NCBI RefSeq assembly: GCF_001431725.1 | Contig: NZ_CP013106.1 | Span: forward strand, 4,693,487 to 4,757,486 | Direction of reading: 5' to 3' | Source: Halomonas huangheensis | Lineage (GTDB): Bacteria > Pseudomonadota > Gammaproteobacteria > Pseudomonadales > Halomonadaceae | Length of the DNA stretch: 64,000 bases | Part shown: in pieces, positions 48,503 through 57,478 of the stretch | Layout: each line of letters starts with the position of its first letter | How positions within the stretch are numbered: position 1 is the stretch's first letter | Notes under the pieces: model-generated | Seen by the model: the letters and a program-made list of their open reading frames with translations, nothing else | What the model was told of the DNA's origin: nothing | Database searches by the model: none | Translations under genes and position numbers: made by a program

Positions 48503-50386
48503 TTGTCACGCTTCAGTCTATCGCAGTTCAGTCTCGACGCCTTTCGTCGCCAACTGGCCAACGTGGATGCCTTGCCGCAACTGTGCGTGCTCGGGGCGAT
48601 TACCGGTCTGATTACCGGCAGCTTGATGGTGGTATTTCGCCTGTTGTTGCTGATGGGAGCGGCACTGATGATGCCCAATGGCGATCCGGAAGCCTTCGAG
48701 TCGCTCTCCAGGTTGACCCGAGTGTTGTTGCCGTTGGGTGCCGTGTTGGTGATCGGGGTTCTGTTATGGCGTCAGCCGCTGGCGTGCCGCAAGATCGGGG
48801 TGGCGCATGTGATTGAACGTCTCACCTATCATCAGGGACGCTTTCCATTACGTAATTGGATCAACCAGTGGTGGGTCGGTGTGGTCTCGGTGCTCGGCGG
48901 TCTATCGGCCGGTCGTGAGGGGCCGGCCATTCACCTTGGGGCTGCGGCGTCCAGTGGCCTGGGCGAGTTATTGCGACTCCCCCACAACAGCTTGCGGGTA
49001 CTGGTGGCCTGCGGTACGGCGGCAGGCATTTCGGCTTCCTTCAATACGCCGATCGCCGGGGTTATCTTCGCCATGGAAGTGGTGATGATGGAATACACCA
49101 TTGTCGGCTTCATGCCGGTCATCCTCGCATCCTGCATGGGCGCACTGGTCACCCAACTGGTGTATGGCACGGAACCCGCTTTCGCGGTGCCGGAGTTGGC
49201 GATGGGCTCGCTGTTCAATATCTACTGGATTGCGGTGATGGCATTCGGTATCGGCCTGCTGGCGGGTGTCTTCATCCACGTCGCCCGCAGTGAGCGTGTC
49301 GCGAGCCTGCCCCTTTGGCTGCGCCTGACAATGGTCGCTATCTTCGCGGCGGGACTCGCCTGGTGGTATCCCGAAGTACAGGGCATCGGCTACGACAGTC
49401 TCTCGCATGCGCTATTTGGCCAGCTTACGGTTCAGGTGTTGCTGGCACTGATGCTGGGCAAGTTATTGCTGACGGCTTTTACCGTTGCCTGTGGTGTACC
49501 GGTCAGTATCATTGGTCCAGTACTGGTGATTGGCTCGGCCGCGGGGGCGCTGTTCGGTTTGTGTGGCGTGTGGTTGTGGCCTGACAAGGCGGCGGATCCC
49601 GGACTCTTCGCCATGATCGGTATGGCGGCGATGATGGGAGCCGTGCTGCAGGCTCCTCTGGCAGCGCTCATGGCCCTGTTGGAGTTGACCCACCACCCGC
49701 ATATCCTGCTGCCGGGGATGCTGGCGGTGGTGGTTTCGGGATTGACGGCACGGCAGCTGTGTCGTTGTGACGGTTTCTTCATCAGCGTCAAGTTGCATGG
49801 CTTGCACCCCCTTCAGCAGCCATTGATGCAGGCACTGTCGCGGGTCTCGGTGCCGGCGGTCATGGAGCGTAATCTGGTGCGAACACGGCGCCGTGTCGAG
49901 TACGATCAGGCACGAGCACTGCTCGAGGCCAATCCGGTGTGGATCCTTATCGAGCGTTCTTCCGACGACAAGCCCACTTTGGCATTGAAGGCTGCCGATC
50001 TGGCGCGCTGGCTACTCGAGCACGATGGTAGCGAGGCACAAAGTGGTGCCGTCGAGAAGTCGGAGTCTAACAGGGTGGCGGCTGATGAGTCGGACGAGGC
50101 ATGCTCCATGACAGAATCGACCGAGCAGAATGCCGCTACTGATCAGGAGGCGGAGGAGTCTCCCGTGCTGCTGGATCTGCTGGAGATCCCCGGGCAGCGC
50201 ATCGATCTGGCACCGATCCACCTGCAGGCAACGCTCAGTGAAGCTCTCACTACCTTGAACAACCTCAAGGTCAATGGACTCTATGTAGAACACGGATATC
50301 GACCGAGCCAGAAGCGGATTTCCGGTATCATCACGCGAGACGCCATTGAGCGCTATTATCGCTTTTCTGATTCATCCACAGCCTAG
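48503..50386 (+). CDS. ClC-family chloride channel/transporter with C-terminal CBS-like region
   Basis: ClC proteins carry Cl- or exchange it for H+. From the likely TTG start at 48503 (AAGGGA upstream; no good ATG nearby) the protein has 627 residues. Membrane helices fill about 20-460. The gating-glutamate motif GREGP (137-141) is intact, but the first selectivity motif, normally GSGIP, reads KIGVAH (97-102). The third, near the usual GxFxP, reads VSIIGPVL. The cytosolic tail has two CBS-like halves split by an acidic stretch (ESNRVAADESDEACSMTESTEQ). hemJ follows 8 bases later. Confidence 0.85.
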   Translation: MSRFSLSQFSLDAFRRQLANVDALPQLCVLGAITGLITGSLMVVFRLLLLMGAALMMPNGDPEAFESLSRLTRVLLPLGAVLVIGVLLWRQPLACRKIGVAHVIERLTYHQGRFPLRNWINQWWVGVVSVLGGLSAGREGPAIHLGAAASSGLGELLRLPHNSLRVLVACGTAAGISASFNTPIAGVIFAMEVVMMEYTIVGFMPVILASCMGALVTQLVYGTEPAFAVPELAMGSLFNIYWIAVMAFGIGLLAGVFIHVARSERVASLPLWLRLTMVAIFAAGLAWWYPEVQGIGYDSLSHALFGQLTVQVLLALMLGKLLLTAFTVACGVPVSIIGPVLVIGSAAGALFGLCGVWLWPDKAADPGLFAMIGMAAMMGAVLQAPLAALMALLELTHHPHILLPGMLAVVVSGLTARQLCRCDGFFISVKLHGLHPLQQPLMQALSRVSVPAVMERNLVRTRRRVEYDQARALLEANPVWILIERSSDDKPTLALKAADLARWLLEHDGSEAQSGAVEKSESNRVAADESDEACSMTESTEQNAATDQEAEESPVLLDLLEIPGQRIDLAPIHLQATLSEALTTLNNLKVNGLYVEHGYRPSQKRISGIITRDAIERYYRFSDSSTA

Positions 50387-50394
50387 GAGTCGTT

Positions 50395-50826
50395 ATGTAT
50401 CTGTGGATAAAAGCACTGCATGTGGTGGCGGTAGTCACCTGGTTTGCGGCGATGTTCTATCTGCCGCGATTATTCGTCTATCACGCCATGGCGCTCGACA
50501 AGGACGAACATACCAGCGTCGAGACCTTCAAGGTCATGGAACGCAAGCTGTATCGGGGTATCATGACACCATCGATGGTGGCGGTTCTGGTCTTCGGTGG
50601 CATTCTGCTGTGGCTGGTACCGGGCTGGTTCAGTCAGGGCTGGCTGCACGCCAAGCTGGCACTGGTGGTGCTGTTGGTGGCCTATCATCATGTCTGCCTG
50701 ATCTATCTCAAGCAGCTGGCCGAGGATCGTTGCCGACGTAGTGCGACCTTTTTTCGCATCTTCAATGAGTTGCCTGTTCTGGCGCTGATTGCCATTGTTA
50801 TTCTTGTTGTGGTGAAACCATTTTGA
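50395..50826 (+). CDS. hemJ: Protoporphyrinogen IX oxidase HemJ
   Basis: HemJ is the membrane protoporphyrinogen oxidase of bacteria lacking HemG and HemY, the penultimate haem step. The 143-residue protein starts MYLWIKALHVVAVVTWFAAMFYLPRLFVYH, with the conserved His9 and the RLFVYH motif. It has four membrane helices, LHAKLALVVLLVAYHHVCL in the third, and a C-terminal NELPVLALIAIVILVVVKPF. GGAG precedes the ATG. Grouped with hemL two genes on. A DnaA 9-mer covers codons 3-6. Confidence 0.95.
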   Translation: MYLWIKALHVVAVVTWFAAMFYLPRLFVYHAMALDKDEHTSVETFKVMERKLYRGIMTPSMVAVLVFGGILLWLVPGWFSQGWLHAKLALVVLLVAYHHVCLIYLKQLAEDRCRRSATFFRIFNELPVLALIAIVILVVVKPF

Positions 50827-51674
50827 ATCATGTCAGTAATGGTTGGACGCCAAACCTGCCTGGTGTGTTGGTATTGGCAGGGCATGACCCCACGGGAGGG
50901 GCCGGGATTATCGCTGATGCGGAAACCGTCGCCGCCTGCGGTGGTTGGGCGCTGACCATTCCCACGGCCTTGACGGTGCAGAACCTCAACGATGTCGAAG
51001 CGATAATACCGGTATCGGGGGACGGCATTCGCAGGACCGCGGCGGCGCTCGAGGAACTACCGATAGCGGCGATCAAGGTGGGTTTGATTGCTGACCTTGA
51101 AGCACTGGATGCGGTAGTTGATGTGATTCGTCGGCGCCCGGGGATTCCCGTGGTGGCAGATCCTGTGCTGCGCGCGGGAGGCGGCTGCGAGCTTGCGACG
51201 CGAGAGTTGATCGACGCCTGGTGCGAGCGTTTGTTGCCGCGGGTCGACATTCTGACGCCGAATCGGCAGGAATTGGCGCGACTGGCAGGAGATGCCTATC
51301 GTGACGATACCGAGCGGGCTGTCAGTCTGATGCAGCAGGGATGTCAGGCGTTACTGGTGACAGGTACCGACGAACCTCTCAGTCAGGTCCCCGTCGACCG
51401 TGTAGCACATACGCTGCATGCCCCGGATATCGATCGTCAGTGGAGCTGGTCACGTCTCAGTGGCAAGTACCATGGGTCTGGTTGCACGCTGGCCTCAGCT
51501 CTAGCGACGCGATTGGCGGCAGGGGAGTCTTTGGTCGCGGCCTGTGAGCAGGCGCAGATCTTTACCTGGCAGGCGTTGGCCCACGGTTGGCAGCCGGGGA
51601 TGGGACAACGTTTGCCGAGACGGCTGTGGCGTTTGCCTACTCCAGACTTCACCACTGACGAGGTCGGGTTATGA
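50823..51674 (+). CDS. thiD: Hydroxymethylpyrimidine/phosphomethylpyrimidine kinase
   Basis: ThiD phosphorylates HMP and HMP-P for thiamine synthesis. The 283-residue ribokinase-fold protein shows VLVLAGHDPTGGAGIIADAETVAACGGWALTIPTALTVQN, IKVGLI, VVADPVL, LTPNRQELARLAG and the anion hole GKYHGSGCTLASALA. It starts with TTG at 50823, overlapping the hemJ stop (TTGA). No ATG fits, so the start is moderately sure. In many gammaproteobacteria thiE lies between thiD and hemL; here it does not. Confidence 0.9.
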   Translation: MNHVSNGWTPNLPGVLVLAGHDPTGGAGIIADAETVAACGGWALTIPTALTVQNLNDVEAIIPVSGDGIRRTAAALEELPIAAIKVGLIADLEALDAVVDVIRRRPGIPVVADPVLRAGGGCELATRELIDAWCERLLPRVDILTPNRQELARLAGDAYRDDTERAVSLMQQGCQALLVTGTDEPLSQVPVDRVAHTLHAPDIDRQWSWSRLSGKYHGSGCTLASALATRLAAGESLVAACEQAQIFTWQALAHGWQPGMGQRLPRRLWRLPTPDFTTDEVGL

Positions 51675-51785
51675 TAGTGGGCTGAATCCGAAGCCATGGA
51701 ATACAAGTCATGGAATGACTGGAGACGGGTCATTTGAGCGATATTCACCGCTCTTTCACCGAGTTGTCCCAGTCACTCCACAGAG

Positions 51786-51794
51786 TTATCCACA
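51786..51794 (+). other. Perfect DnaA box in the hemL leader
   Basis: TTATCCACA at 51786-51794, in the non-coding gap 75 bases before hemL. A second CTCCACAGAG just upstream is a weak neighbour. Regulation of hemL by DnaA is only a possibility. Confidence 0.45.
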
Positions 51795-51867
51795 GACAAG
51801 TGGCGCTATACAGGGGTCGGCGGCATGATTCCGACACCGAAGATTACTTTCTGGCCAAGAGGTTGCC

Positions 51868-53160
51868 ATGACAACATCCGCTGAGCTCTTCGAACAGGCT
51901 TGTCGACATATACCCGGCGGCGTCAATTCGCCGGTACGGGCGTTCAAGGGGCTCTATCGTCCACCGGTGTTCATGGAACGTGCCCAGGGCGCCTATCTGT
52001 TTGATGTGGAAGGCAAGCGATACGTGGACTATGTCGGTTCCTGGGGTCCAATGATCACAGGTCATGCCGATCCGGATGTGCTGGGAGCGGTACGCGAGCG
52101 ACTCAACAACGGCTTGTCATTCGGGACACCCACTGCCATCGAAACGACCATGGCGGATCTGATCTGCGAGATCATGCCGAGCATCGAAATGGTGCGTATG
52201 GTCAACTCCGGCACCGAGGCCACCATGTCAGCAATTCGCCTGGCACGTGGTTTTACCGGTCGTGACAAGATCGTCAAGTTCGAGGGGAATTATCATGGCC
52301 ACAGCGACTCGCTGCTGGTCAAGGCTGGCTCGGGAGCGCTCACCCATGGTGAGCCCAGTTCACCGGGCGTACCAGCCTCGTTGGCCGATCACACCATTAC
52401 CTTGTCCTATAACGATATTGATGAGGTCGAGCGGTGTTTCGAGGAAATCGGCAGCCAGATTGCCTGCATCATTGTCGAGCCGGTGGCCGGCAACATGAAC
52501 TGCATTCCGCCCGCAGAAGGCTTCCTCAAGGCACTGCGCCATGTCTGCGATCGTTATCAGAGTGTGCTGATCTTCGATGAAGTCATGACGGGGTTCCGTG
52601 TCGCCATGGGGGGTGCTCAGGCGTACTACGGTGTTAGTCCTGATCTTACCTGTCTGGGCAAGATCGTTGGCGGCGGTATGCCGGTAGGGGCCTTCGGTGG
52701 CCGCAGCGAAATAATGCAGGAGCTATCGCCGATTGGCCCGGTGTATCAGGCCGGCACGCTGTCTGGTAATCCGCTGGCGATGGCCGCTGGAGTTGCATTG
52801 CTCAGCAAGATTCGCGAACCGGGCTTTCATGATGCCCTGGCACAGCGCGTCGATACCTTGTGTAATGGACTCGAGAGCCGTGCCCATGAGGCAGGGATCG
52901 ATATGATCACCCAGCGTGCTGGTGGCATGTTCGGGGTGTTCTTTACCGGCCAGCGCAGTGTCGAGAACTTTGCTCAGGCCACGGCCTGTGACGAGAATGC
53001 CTTCCGGCGCTTCTTCTCGGCGATGCTGGAACATGGGGTCTACCTGGCGCCTTCTGCCTATGAAGCGGGCTTCATGTCCAGTGCCCATACTCCGGAAGAC
53101 CTCCAGGTGACGCTGGATGCTGCCGAACACGCCTTTGCCCAAATGACCTCAAGGGTCTGA
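51868..53160 (+). CDS. hemL: Glutamate-1-semialdehyde 2,1-aminomutase
   Basis: HemL makes 5-aminolevulinate from glutamate-1-semialdehyde with PLP. The 430-residue enzyme has [54 protein letters not shown] and the PLP lysine in [17 protein letters not shown] (near 268). It ends with the [20 protein letters not shown] signature. Length matches E. coli (426). Grouped with hemJ and thiD on one strand. The downstream kinase starts 12 bases after its stop, so they are likely co-transcribed. Confidence 0.97.
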   Translation: MTTSAELFEQACRHIPGGVNSPVRAFKGLYRPPVFMERAQGAYLFDVEGKRYVDYVGSWGPMITGHADPDVLGAVRERLNNGLSFGTPTAIETTMADLICEIMPSIEMVRMVNSGTEATMSAIRLARGFTGRDKIVKFEGNYHGHSDSLLVKAGSGALTHGEPSSPGVPASLADHTITLSYNDIDEVERCFEEIGSQIACIIVEPVAGNMNCIPPAEGFLKALRHVCDRYQSVLIFDEVMTGFRVAMGGAQAYYGVSPDLTCLGKIVGGGMPVGAFGGRSEIMQELSPIGPVYQAGTLSGNPLAMAAGVALLSKIREPGFHDALAQRVDTLCNGLESRAHEAGIDMITQRAGGMFGVFFTGQRSVENFAQATACDENAFRRFFSAMLEHGVYLAPSAYEAGFMSSAHTPEDLQVTLDAAEHAFAQMTSRV

Positions 53161-53172
53161 CAGGAGTCACCG

Positions 53173-54420
53173 ATGACAGGCCACGATGCCACTGAGCAGA
53201 ACCCCATACTGGATCCCTTCAGTCTCGACGAGATGCTGGATGTTCTAGCGGAATTCCATGCTGAACCGCTGGCGCTGGAGCATGAGCTCCCCGAGCCCAT
53301 GGATCTACTCAAGCAGCGTGTCGAGAGGGAGTACAACATCTGTCGCTCTCTGCTGACGGGCAAGGAGGACATCCAGCGGCTGGAAGCGCTCCATGATTGG
53401 CTGGATCAGGACATGACTCGCCTCGCTCCGATCATCGAGTCGCGTCGTGATCGTTTGCGTCCCAGTCGTTGGTATATGGAGTACTCTGACGTGCGGTTGC
53501 ACGATAATGGCCGCCTGGTCATTACCCAGAGTGCTGCTCAAGATCCGATCCCGTTCGAATATCCGGAGATGTCGGATCCCGGCAATGATATTGCCAGCCT
53601 ACGTGTTGAACTCGAGTTACGTGGCGAGATGACGCTTTCTCATCAGGCGCTGGATGGTTATTTGCGGCGCAGCGCTGACTATGAATTGGCGCGAGTGTTA
53701 TCGCTGTTGCAGGTGGTCGAGTCCATGGCAGGAATGCGTCGTGCCCTGCAACGTCGTAATGCCAGGGGTGACAATGAACGACCCGCGCTGCTGGCCGAAA
53801 CCATGAACAGCTTCCGTCGTTATCTGGCGCTGGCTGAGCGCCATGCGGAGTTCCGTTTCCCGCCCTTGATCATCGGGGTGGGGGTCTCGGGGAGCGGCAA
53901 GAGCCGTTTCACACGGGCCCTGGTCGGTCGCATGGGCGCGGTACGCTTGAGCTCGGATGTCCAGCGTCTCGCCCTGTATGGCTTGAATCCACAGTCGGTG
54001 GAAGGCAAGCCGCTACCCGATGATATCTATACGAGTGAAGTGACCGCCAAGACCTATCAGCGGCTGGCAACTTGTGCAGGCATTCTGCTCGATGCCGGTT
54101 TCATGGTCTGTATTGATGGCACCTTCCTCGAGCATGGCCAGCGTGATCAGTTGCGACTGCAGGCGGAAGCCAGAGGCTTGCCGGTGTTGCTGGTCAGTTT
54201 CGAGGCGGATGAGGCTACGCTGCGTCGCCGCATCAGCAAGCGAGCGCTGCGCAATGACAAGGACGAGTCGATGAGTCTTGCAGTGCTGGCCGCGCAGCAG
54301 GATGCTTTCGAGGACTTCACCGACGAGGAGCGTTTGCATCTAGTGCGGATCGACAGTACCGCAGAGAATGCAGCCGAGACACTCGCCAGCATGATCGAAG
54401 AGCATATCAGAGTGCTGTGA
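53173..54420 (+). CDS. P-loop kinase fused to a degenerate phosphotransferase-like domain
   Basis: A 415-residue protein resembling the family that joins an aminoglycoside-phosphotransferase-like domain to a predicted P-loop kinase. The C-terminal kinase looks intact: Walker A GVGVSGSGKS (235-244), LSSDVQRLALYG, VCIDGTFLEHGQRDQLR and the lid-like TLRRRISKRALRND. The N-terminal half keeps parts of the phosphotransferase layout (DVLAEFHAEP, DPGNDIASLRVELELRG, DGYLRRSADYELARVL), but the catalytic HGDLHLxN position reads MEYSDVRLHDNG. It is probably a pseudoenzyme. Substrate unknown. GGAG site; tightly downstream of hemL. Confidence 0.8.
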   Translation: MTGHDATEQNPILDPFSLDEMLDVLAEFHAEPLALEHELPEPMDLLKQRVEREYNICRSLLTGKEDIQRLEALHDWLDQDMTRLAPIIESRRDRLRPSRWYMEYSDVRLHDNGRLVITQSAAQDPIPFEYPEMSDPGNDIASLRVELELRGEMTLSHQALDGYLRRSADYELARVLSLLQVVESMAGMRRALQRRNARGDNERPALLAETMNSFRRYLALAERHAEFRFPPLIIGVGVSGSGKSRFTRALVGRMGAVRLSSDVQRLALYGLNPQSVEGKPLPDDIYTSEVTAKTYQRLATCAGILLDAGFMVCIDGTFLEHGQRDQLRLQAEARGLPVLLVSFEADEATLRRRISKRALRNDKDESMSLAVLAAQQDAFEDFTDEERLHLVRIDSTAENAAETLASMIEEHIRVL

Positions 54421-54441
54421 CATCTCAGGGAGCTATGCGAA

Positions 54442-54463
54442 TGCAGCGCCTATTGGCGCTGCA
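54442..54463 (+). terminator. Hairpin after the kinase gene
   Basis: Perfect 9-bp stem TGCAGCGCC / GGCGCTGCA (54442-54450, 54455-54463), TATT loop, 21 bases after the kinase stop. No T tract follows. Confidence 0.55.
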
Positions 54464-54464
54464 C

Positions 54465-54598
54465 GAGCTGTAAGTCGTAAGTGAGGCCCGATTGCCATCG
54501 ATAGCCTTTATGGAGTGGATGGAACTCTCGACTGTTGGCGATTTCACAGCCTTCCCACTGAGCCGCTTACAGCTCATGGCTTACCGCTTATAGCTTCA
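54465..54598. repeat. TAAG-rich inverted repeat
   Basis: GAGCTGTAAG (54465-54474) is repeated inverted as CTTACAGCTC (54566-54575). A further diverged CTTACCGCTTATAGCTTC follows (54580-54597), echoing the left TAAGTCGTAAG. It lies between the convergent kinase and CsgD-like genes and is probably related to the elements at 1451 and 18179. Confidence 0.55.
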
Positions 54599-54609
54599 AG
54601 AAACAGCTT

Positions 54610-55275
54610 TCAGGAAATCGAGCGGCGCGGCGGTGGGGCGCCCAGGTTCTGGCGTGCCCAATTCACCGCCTGTAGTCGGTTACTGACGCGGATTTTCTTG
54701 AAGACGTTATAAAGATGCGATTTTACAGTATGTTCACTGACACACAGTCGCTCGGCGATTTCCATGTTGGAGGCTCCGGAGCCCAACAGGCCGATGATTT
54801 CCATCTCACGCTGTGTCAGACCACAGGCTGGACGGTAGGCGTTGAGTTGCTGACGGCGGGAGAACTCGATCAGTCGAGTCATCAGTGAGCGCGACATCCA
54901 CAGGTCATCGGTATCGAACAGCTTCTCGATCCCCTTGCAGATACGCTCGAGGCTATCCTGACGGTAGAACACGCCGCGCAGGTGCATGAACGAAAGAACC
55001 TCCATGGCATGGTCCTCATCCCGCAGGTTAAAGGCGGTCAACAGCAGGCCTTCATGGCGAGCTCCCTGATCCTGCCAATGCTGCATGGCACTGTCGTCGA
55101 CATGATCCGCGTCCATCAGTATGAGTGATTGATTTTTATCGTCGACATCGATGGTATCCGTCGGCGCGGCGATGGATACAGGGCAGTGAAACTGATCCTT
55201 GATGTAATTGATGAAGAGTAGTGACTGGGGGTTGTGATCTGTAACCAGCACTATCTGTCCCGTGGTGTTGTTCAT
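54610..55275 (-). CDS. LuxR-type regulator, CsgD-like
   Basis: A 221-residue transcription factor most like CsgD, the enterobacterial master regulator of curli and biofilm matrix. The N-terminal receiver-like domain (about 8-130) includes SLILMDADHVDD, MQHWQDQGARHEG and LRGVFYRQDSLERICKGIEKLF, parallel to CsgD. The C-terminal LuxR helix-turn-helix has GLTQREMEIIGLLGSGASNMEIAERLCVSEHTVKSHLYNVFKKIRVSNRLQAVNWARQNL. The ATG at 55275 with GGAGG is used, not the one at 55293. No curli genes are present, so the targets are unknown. Confidence 0.88.
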   Translation of the reverse strand: MNNTTGQIVLVTDHNPQSLLFINYIKDQFHCPVSIAAPTDTIDVDDKNQSLILMDADHVDDSAMQHWQDQGARHEGLLLTAFNLRDEDHAMEVLSFMHLRGVFYRQDSLERICKGIEKLFDTDDLWMSRSLMTRLIEFSRRQQLNAYRPACGLTQREMEIIGLLGSGASNMEIAERLCVSEHTVKSHLYNVFKKIRVSNRLQAVNWARQNLGAPPPRRSIS

Positions 55276-55593
55276 TGTGATGCCTCCAATCATCTACTGA
55301 CGTTCTCTTCATCAGTGATGGATACAACAAGGGATCCAGGAGCTCTTGTTCAGCCAGTACAAGGCGCTGTGTAATTGTCTGTAACATATGTAAAACAGAG
55401 CTATATCAATTTCAGCACATAGTATGAAAAACGCCAGGCAAACGTCTCACGATGTATTCAGCGCAAGAGAGGGTGTTCACTATTCCATGCAAGCCTCTGC
55501 GCTGAGCCTTCCTTGTGCATGGTAGAGTATAGCGCTGGCCGGCATCCTTCCGCTGATGCTGAACAGGATTTCAATGATGCAAGAGTCCCACCG
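55276..55593. other. Divergent promoter region of the CsgD-like gene and rdgB
   Basis: About 320 bases without a gene. It is AT-rich around 55378-55430, consistent with the CsgD-like promoter (for example TTGATA at 55411-55406 leftward). For rdgB, a TATAGC (55530-55535) could be a -10, but no matching -35 is clear. Confidence 0.4.
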
Positions 55594-56208
55594 ATGACCA
55601 AATCTGTCGAACTTGTGATTGCCAGCGGTAACGCCGGTAAATTGAAGGAGTTTTCCGCTTTGTTGGCATCACGCAACATTAGTGTCAGTCCCCAGGCTGA
55701 CTTTAATGTGGTTGATGTTGAGGAAACGGGGAGCACCTTTGTCGAGAATGCGTTGCTCAAGGCTAGAGAAGCCTGTCGTGTCAGCGGCCATCCTGCACTG
55801 GCTGATGACTCGGGACTGGCAGTGGATGCGCTGGGAGGCCAGCCCGGTATCTACTCGGCGCGCTTTGCTGGTGAGCCGAAGGATGATCAGCGCAACAACG
55901 ACAAACTGCTCGAGCAGTTGAAAGATGTCCCCGAGGGTAGCAGAGCGGCAAGCTACTGGTGCGTATTGGTTCTATTGCGCCATGCAGAGGATCCGGTGCC
56001 ACTGGTAGTGCAGCAACAGTGGCGTGGCGAGATCCTGGCCCATCCCCGAGGTGACGGTGGCTTTGGTTATGATCCGCTATTCTGGTTGCCCGAGTGCGGC
56101 ATGACAGCGGCTGAGCTTTCCGCCGAGGAAAAGAACCGCTTGAGTCATCGCGGTCGGGCACTGCAGATGTTGCTCAAGTCTCTTGATGAAGGCGTTACGG
56201 GGTTTTAA
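55594..56208 (+). CDS. rdgB: dITP/XTP pyrophosphatase RdgB
   Basis: RdgB removes non-canonical purine triphosphates (dITP, XTP) to protect DNA. The 204-residue protein has the family start ELVIASGNAGKLKEFSALL, VEETGSTFVENALLKAREA, ALADDSGLAVDALGGQPGIYSARFAG and GFGYDPLFWLPE. It ends with SHRGRALQ. The ATG at 55594 follows an AAGAG site and aligns with the family; the longer frame is rejected. Its stop overlaps the hemW start by one base (TAATG), so they are one unit. Confidence 0.96.
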   Translation: MTKSVELVIASGNAGKLKEFSALLASRNISVSPQADFNVVDVEETGSTFVENALLKAREACRVSGHPALADDSGLAVDALGGQPGIYSARFAGEPKDDQRNNDKLLEQLKDVPEGSRAASYWCVLVLLRHAEDPVPLVVQQQWRGEILAHPRGDGGFGYDPLFWLPECGMTAAELSAEEKNRLSHRGRALQMLLKSLDEGVTGF

Positions 56209-57395
56209 TGCACCAGCCAAAGGCCAATCGGGTTGAGCTTCCTCCGCTTGCACTGTATGTGCATGTCCCGTGGTGTGTGCGCAAGTGCCCCTATTGCGAC
56301 TTCAATTCCCATGGTATTGGCCGCCAGTCGGAGTTACCCGAGCAGGATTACCTACGTGCGCTGATTGCTGATCTGGAGGCCGATCTATCTCTGGTTGGTG
56401 AGCGTACACTTACTGGAATCTTCATCGGTGGCGGCACACCAAGCCTGATGTCTGGTGAGTTCTACCGTCGGTTGCTTGAAGCTATCGAGCAGCGGATCCC
56501 TCTCGCTGATGACATCGAAATTACCCTGGAAGCCAACCCCGGCACGCTCGAGCGAGGCCGTTTCGCGGCTTATCGTGATGTGGGTATCAATCGACTATCG
56601 TTGGGTATACAGAGTTTTCAGGACGCTCAGTTGCAAGCGCTGGGGCGTATTCATTCAGGAAATGATGCCCAACGTGCTGTCGGCGAAGCGCGACAGGCAG
56701 GGTTCGATAATTTGAATCTTGATCTGATGCATGGGCTGCCAGAGCAGACTCCGGAGCTGGCATTGGCCGACCTGGATCAGGCGCTGGCCTTGTCCCCGGA
56801 GCATCTTTCCTGGTATCAGCTGACGCTGGAACCCAACACCGAATTTCACTCTCATCCCCCGACCCTACCCGAGGAAGAAACCCTTTGGGATATTCAGGAT
56901 CTGGGACATGAGCGCCTGGAACAGGCTGGTCTGCGCCGATATGAGATATCAGCCTATGCGCGAACAGGGCGCCAGGCACGCCATAACCTCAATTACTGGC
57001 AGTTCGGCGATTATCTGGGGATAGGAGCGGGCGCTCATGGAAAATTGAGTCAACCCGGCCCTGAGGGGCTGCTTATTGAACGACGCTGGAAGACGCGCCA
57101 GCCTGAGGCTTATCTGCGTAGGCTGGAGGACCCGCGTGGCTTTGTCGCTGGCGCTCGTCGGATCGAGGAGCAGGAGCTCGCGCTGGAGTTTTCCATGAAT
57201 GCGTTGCGGCTGGTGGATGGTGTAGCGCTTTCCGCTTGGCAACGCAATGTCGGCAAGCCTATTGAGCAGCTTGCAAACCGTCTCCAACTGGCGAGAGATA
57301 AAGGACTTATTGTGGAAGACTCGACAAGGCTTCAAGCAACCCCTCAAGGTCTATTATTCTTGAACGACTTGTTGGCCCTGATCAGCGAAACGTGA
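56208..57395 (+). CDS. hemW: Radical SAM heme chaperone HemW
   Basis: HemW (formerly misnamed coproporphyrinogen oxidase-like) binds haem and a 4Fe-4S cluster and inserts haem into respiratory enzymes. The 395-residue protein has the CX3CX2C cluster motif in VPWCVRKCPYCDFNSHG, plus IFIGGGTPSLM, EANPGTLE, INRLSLGIQSFQ and RYEISAYARTGRQARHNLNYW. The N-terminal motif without an extra Cys after CX2C agrees with HemW, not HemN. Starts on the rdgB stop codon. Confidence 0.94.
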   Translation: MHQPKANRVELPPLALYVHVPWCVRKCPYCDFNSHGIGRQSELPEQDYLRALIADLEADLSLVGERTLTGIFIGGGTPSLMSGEFYRRLLEAIEQRIPLADDIEITLEANPGTLERGRFAAYRDVGINRLSLGIQSFQDAQLQALGRIHSGNDAQRAVGEARQAGFDNLNLDLMHGLPEQTPELALADLDQALALSPEHLSWYQLTLEPNTEFHSHPPTLPEEETLWDIQDLGHERLEQAGLRRYEISAYARTGRQARHNLNYWQFGDYLGIGAGAHGKLSQPGPEGLLIERRWKTRQPEAYLRRLEDPRGFVAGARRIEEQELALEFSMNALRLVDGVALSAWQRNVGKPIEQLANRLQLARDKGLIVEDSTRLQATPQGLLFLNDLLALISET

Positions 57396-57478
57396 CAGAG
57401 ATTCAAGAAGCACTGCAAGATGCCCACACGGTGGTGCATAGTGAACGGTGTTTCCCCCACTAGTATCGCAGGAGATAG

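Noticed and set aside
53173..54420. Zeta-type toxin of a toxin-antitoxin pair
   Set aside because: The P-loop domain is reminiscent, but there is no small antitoxin gene beside it and the fusion layout fits the phosphotransferase-kinase family better.
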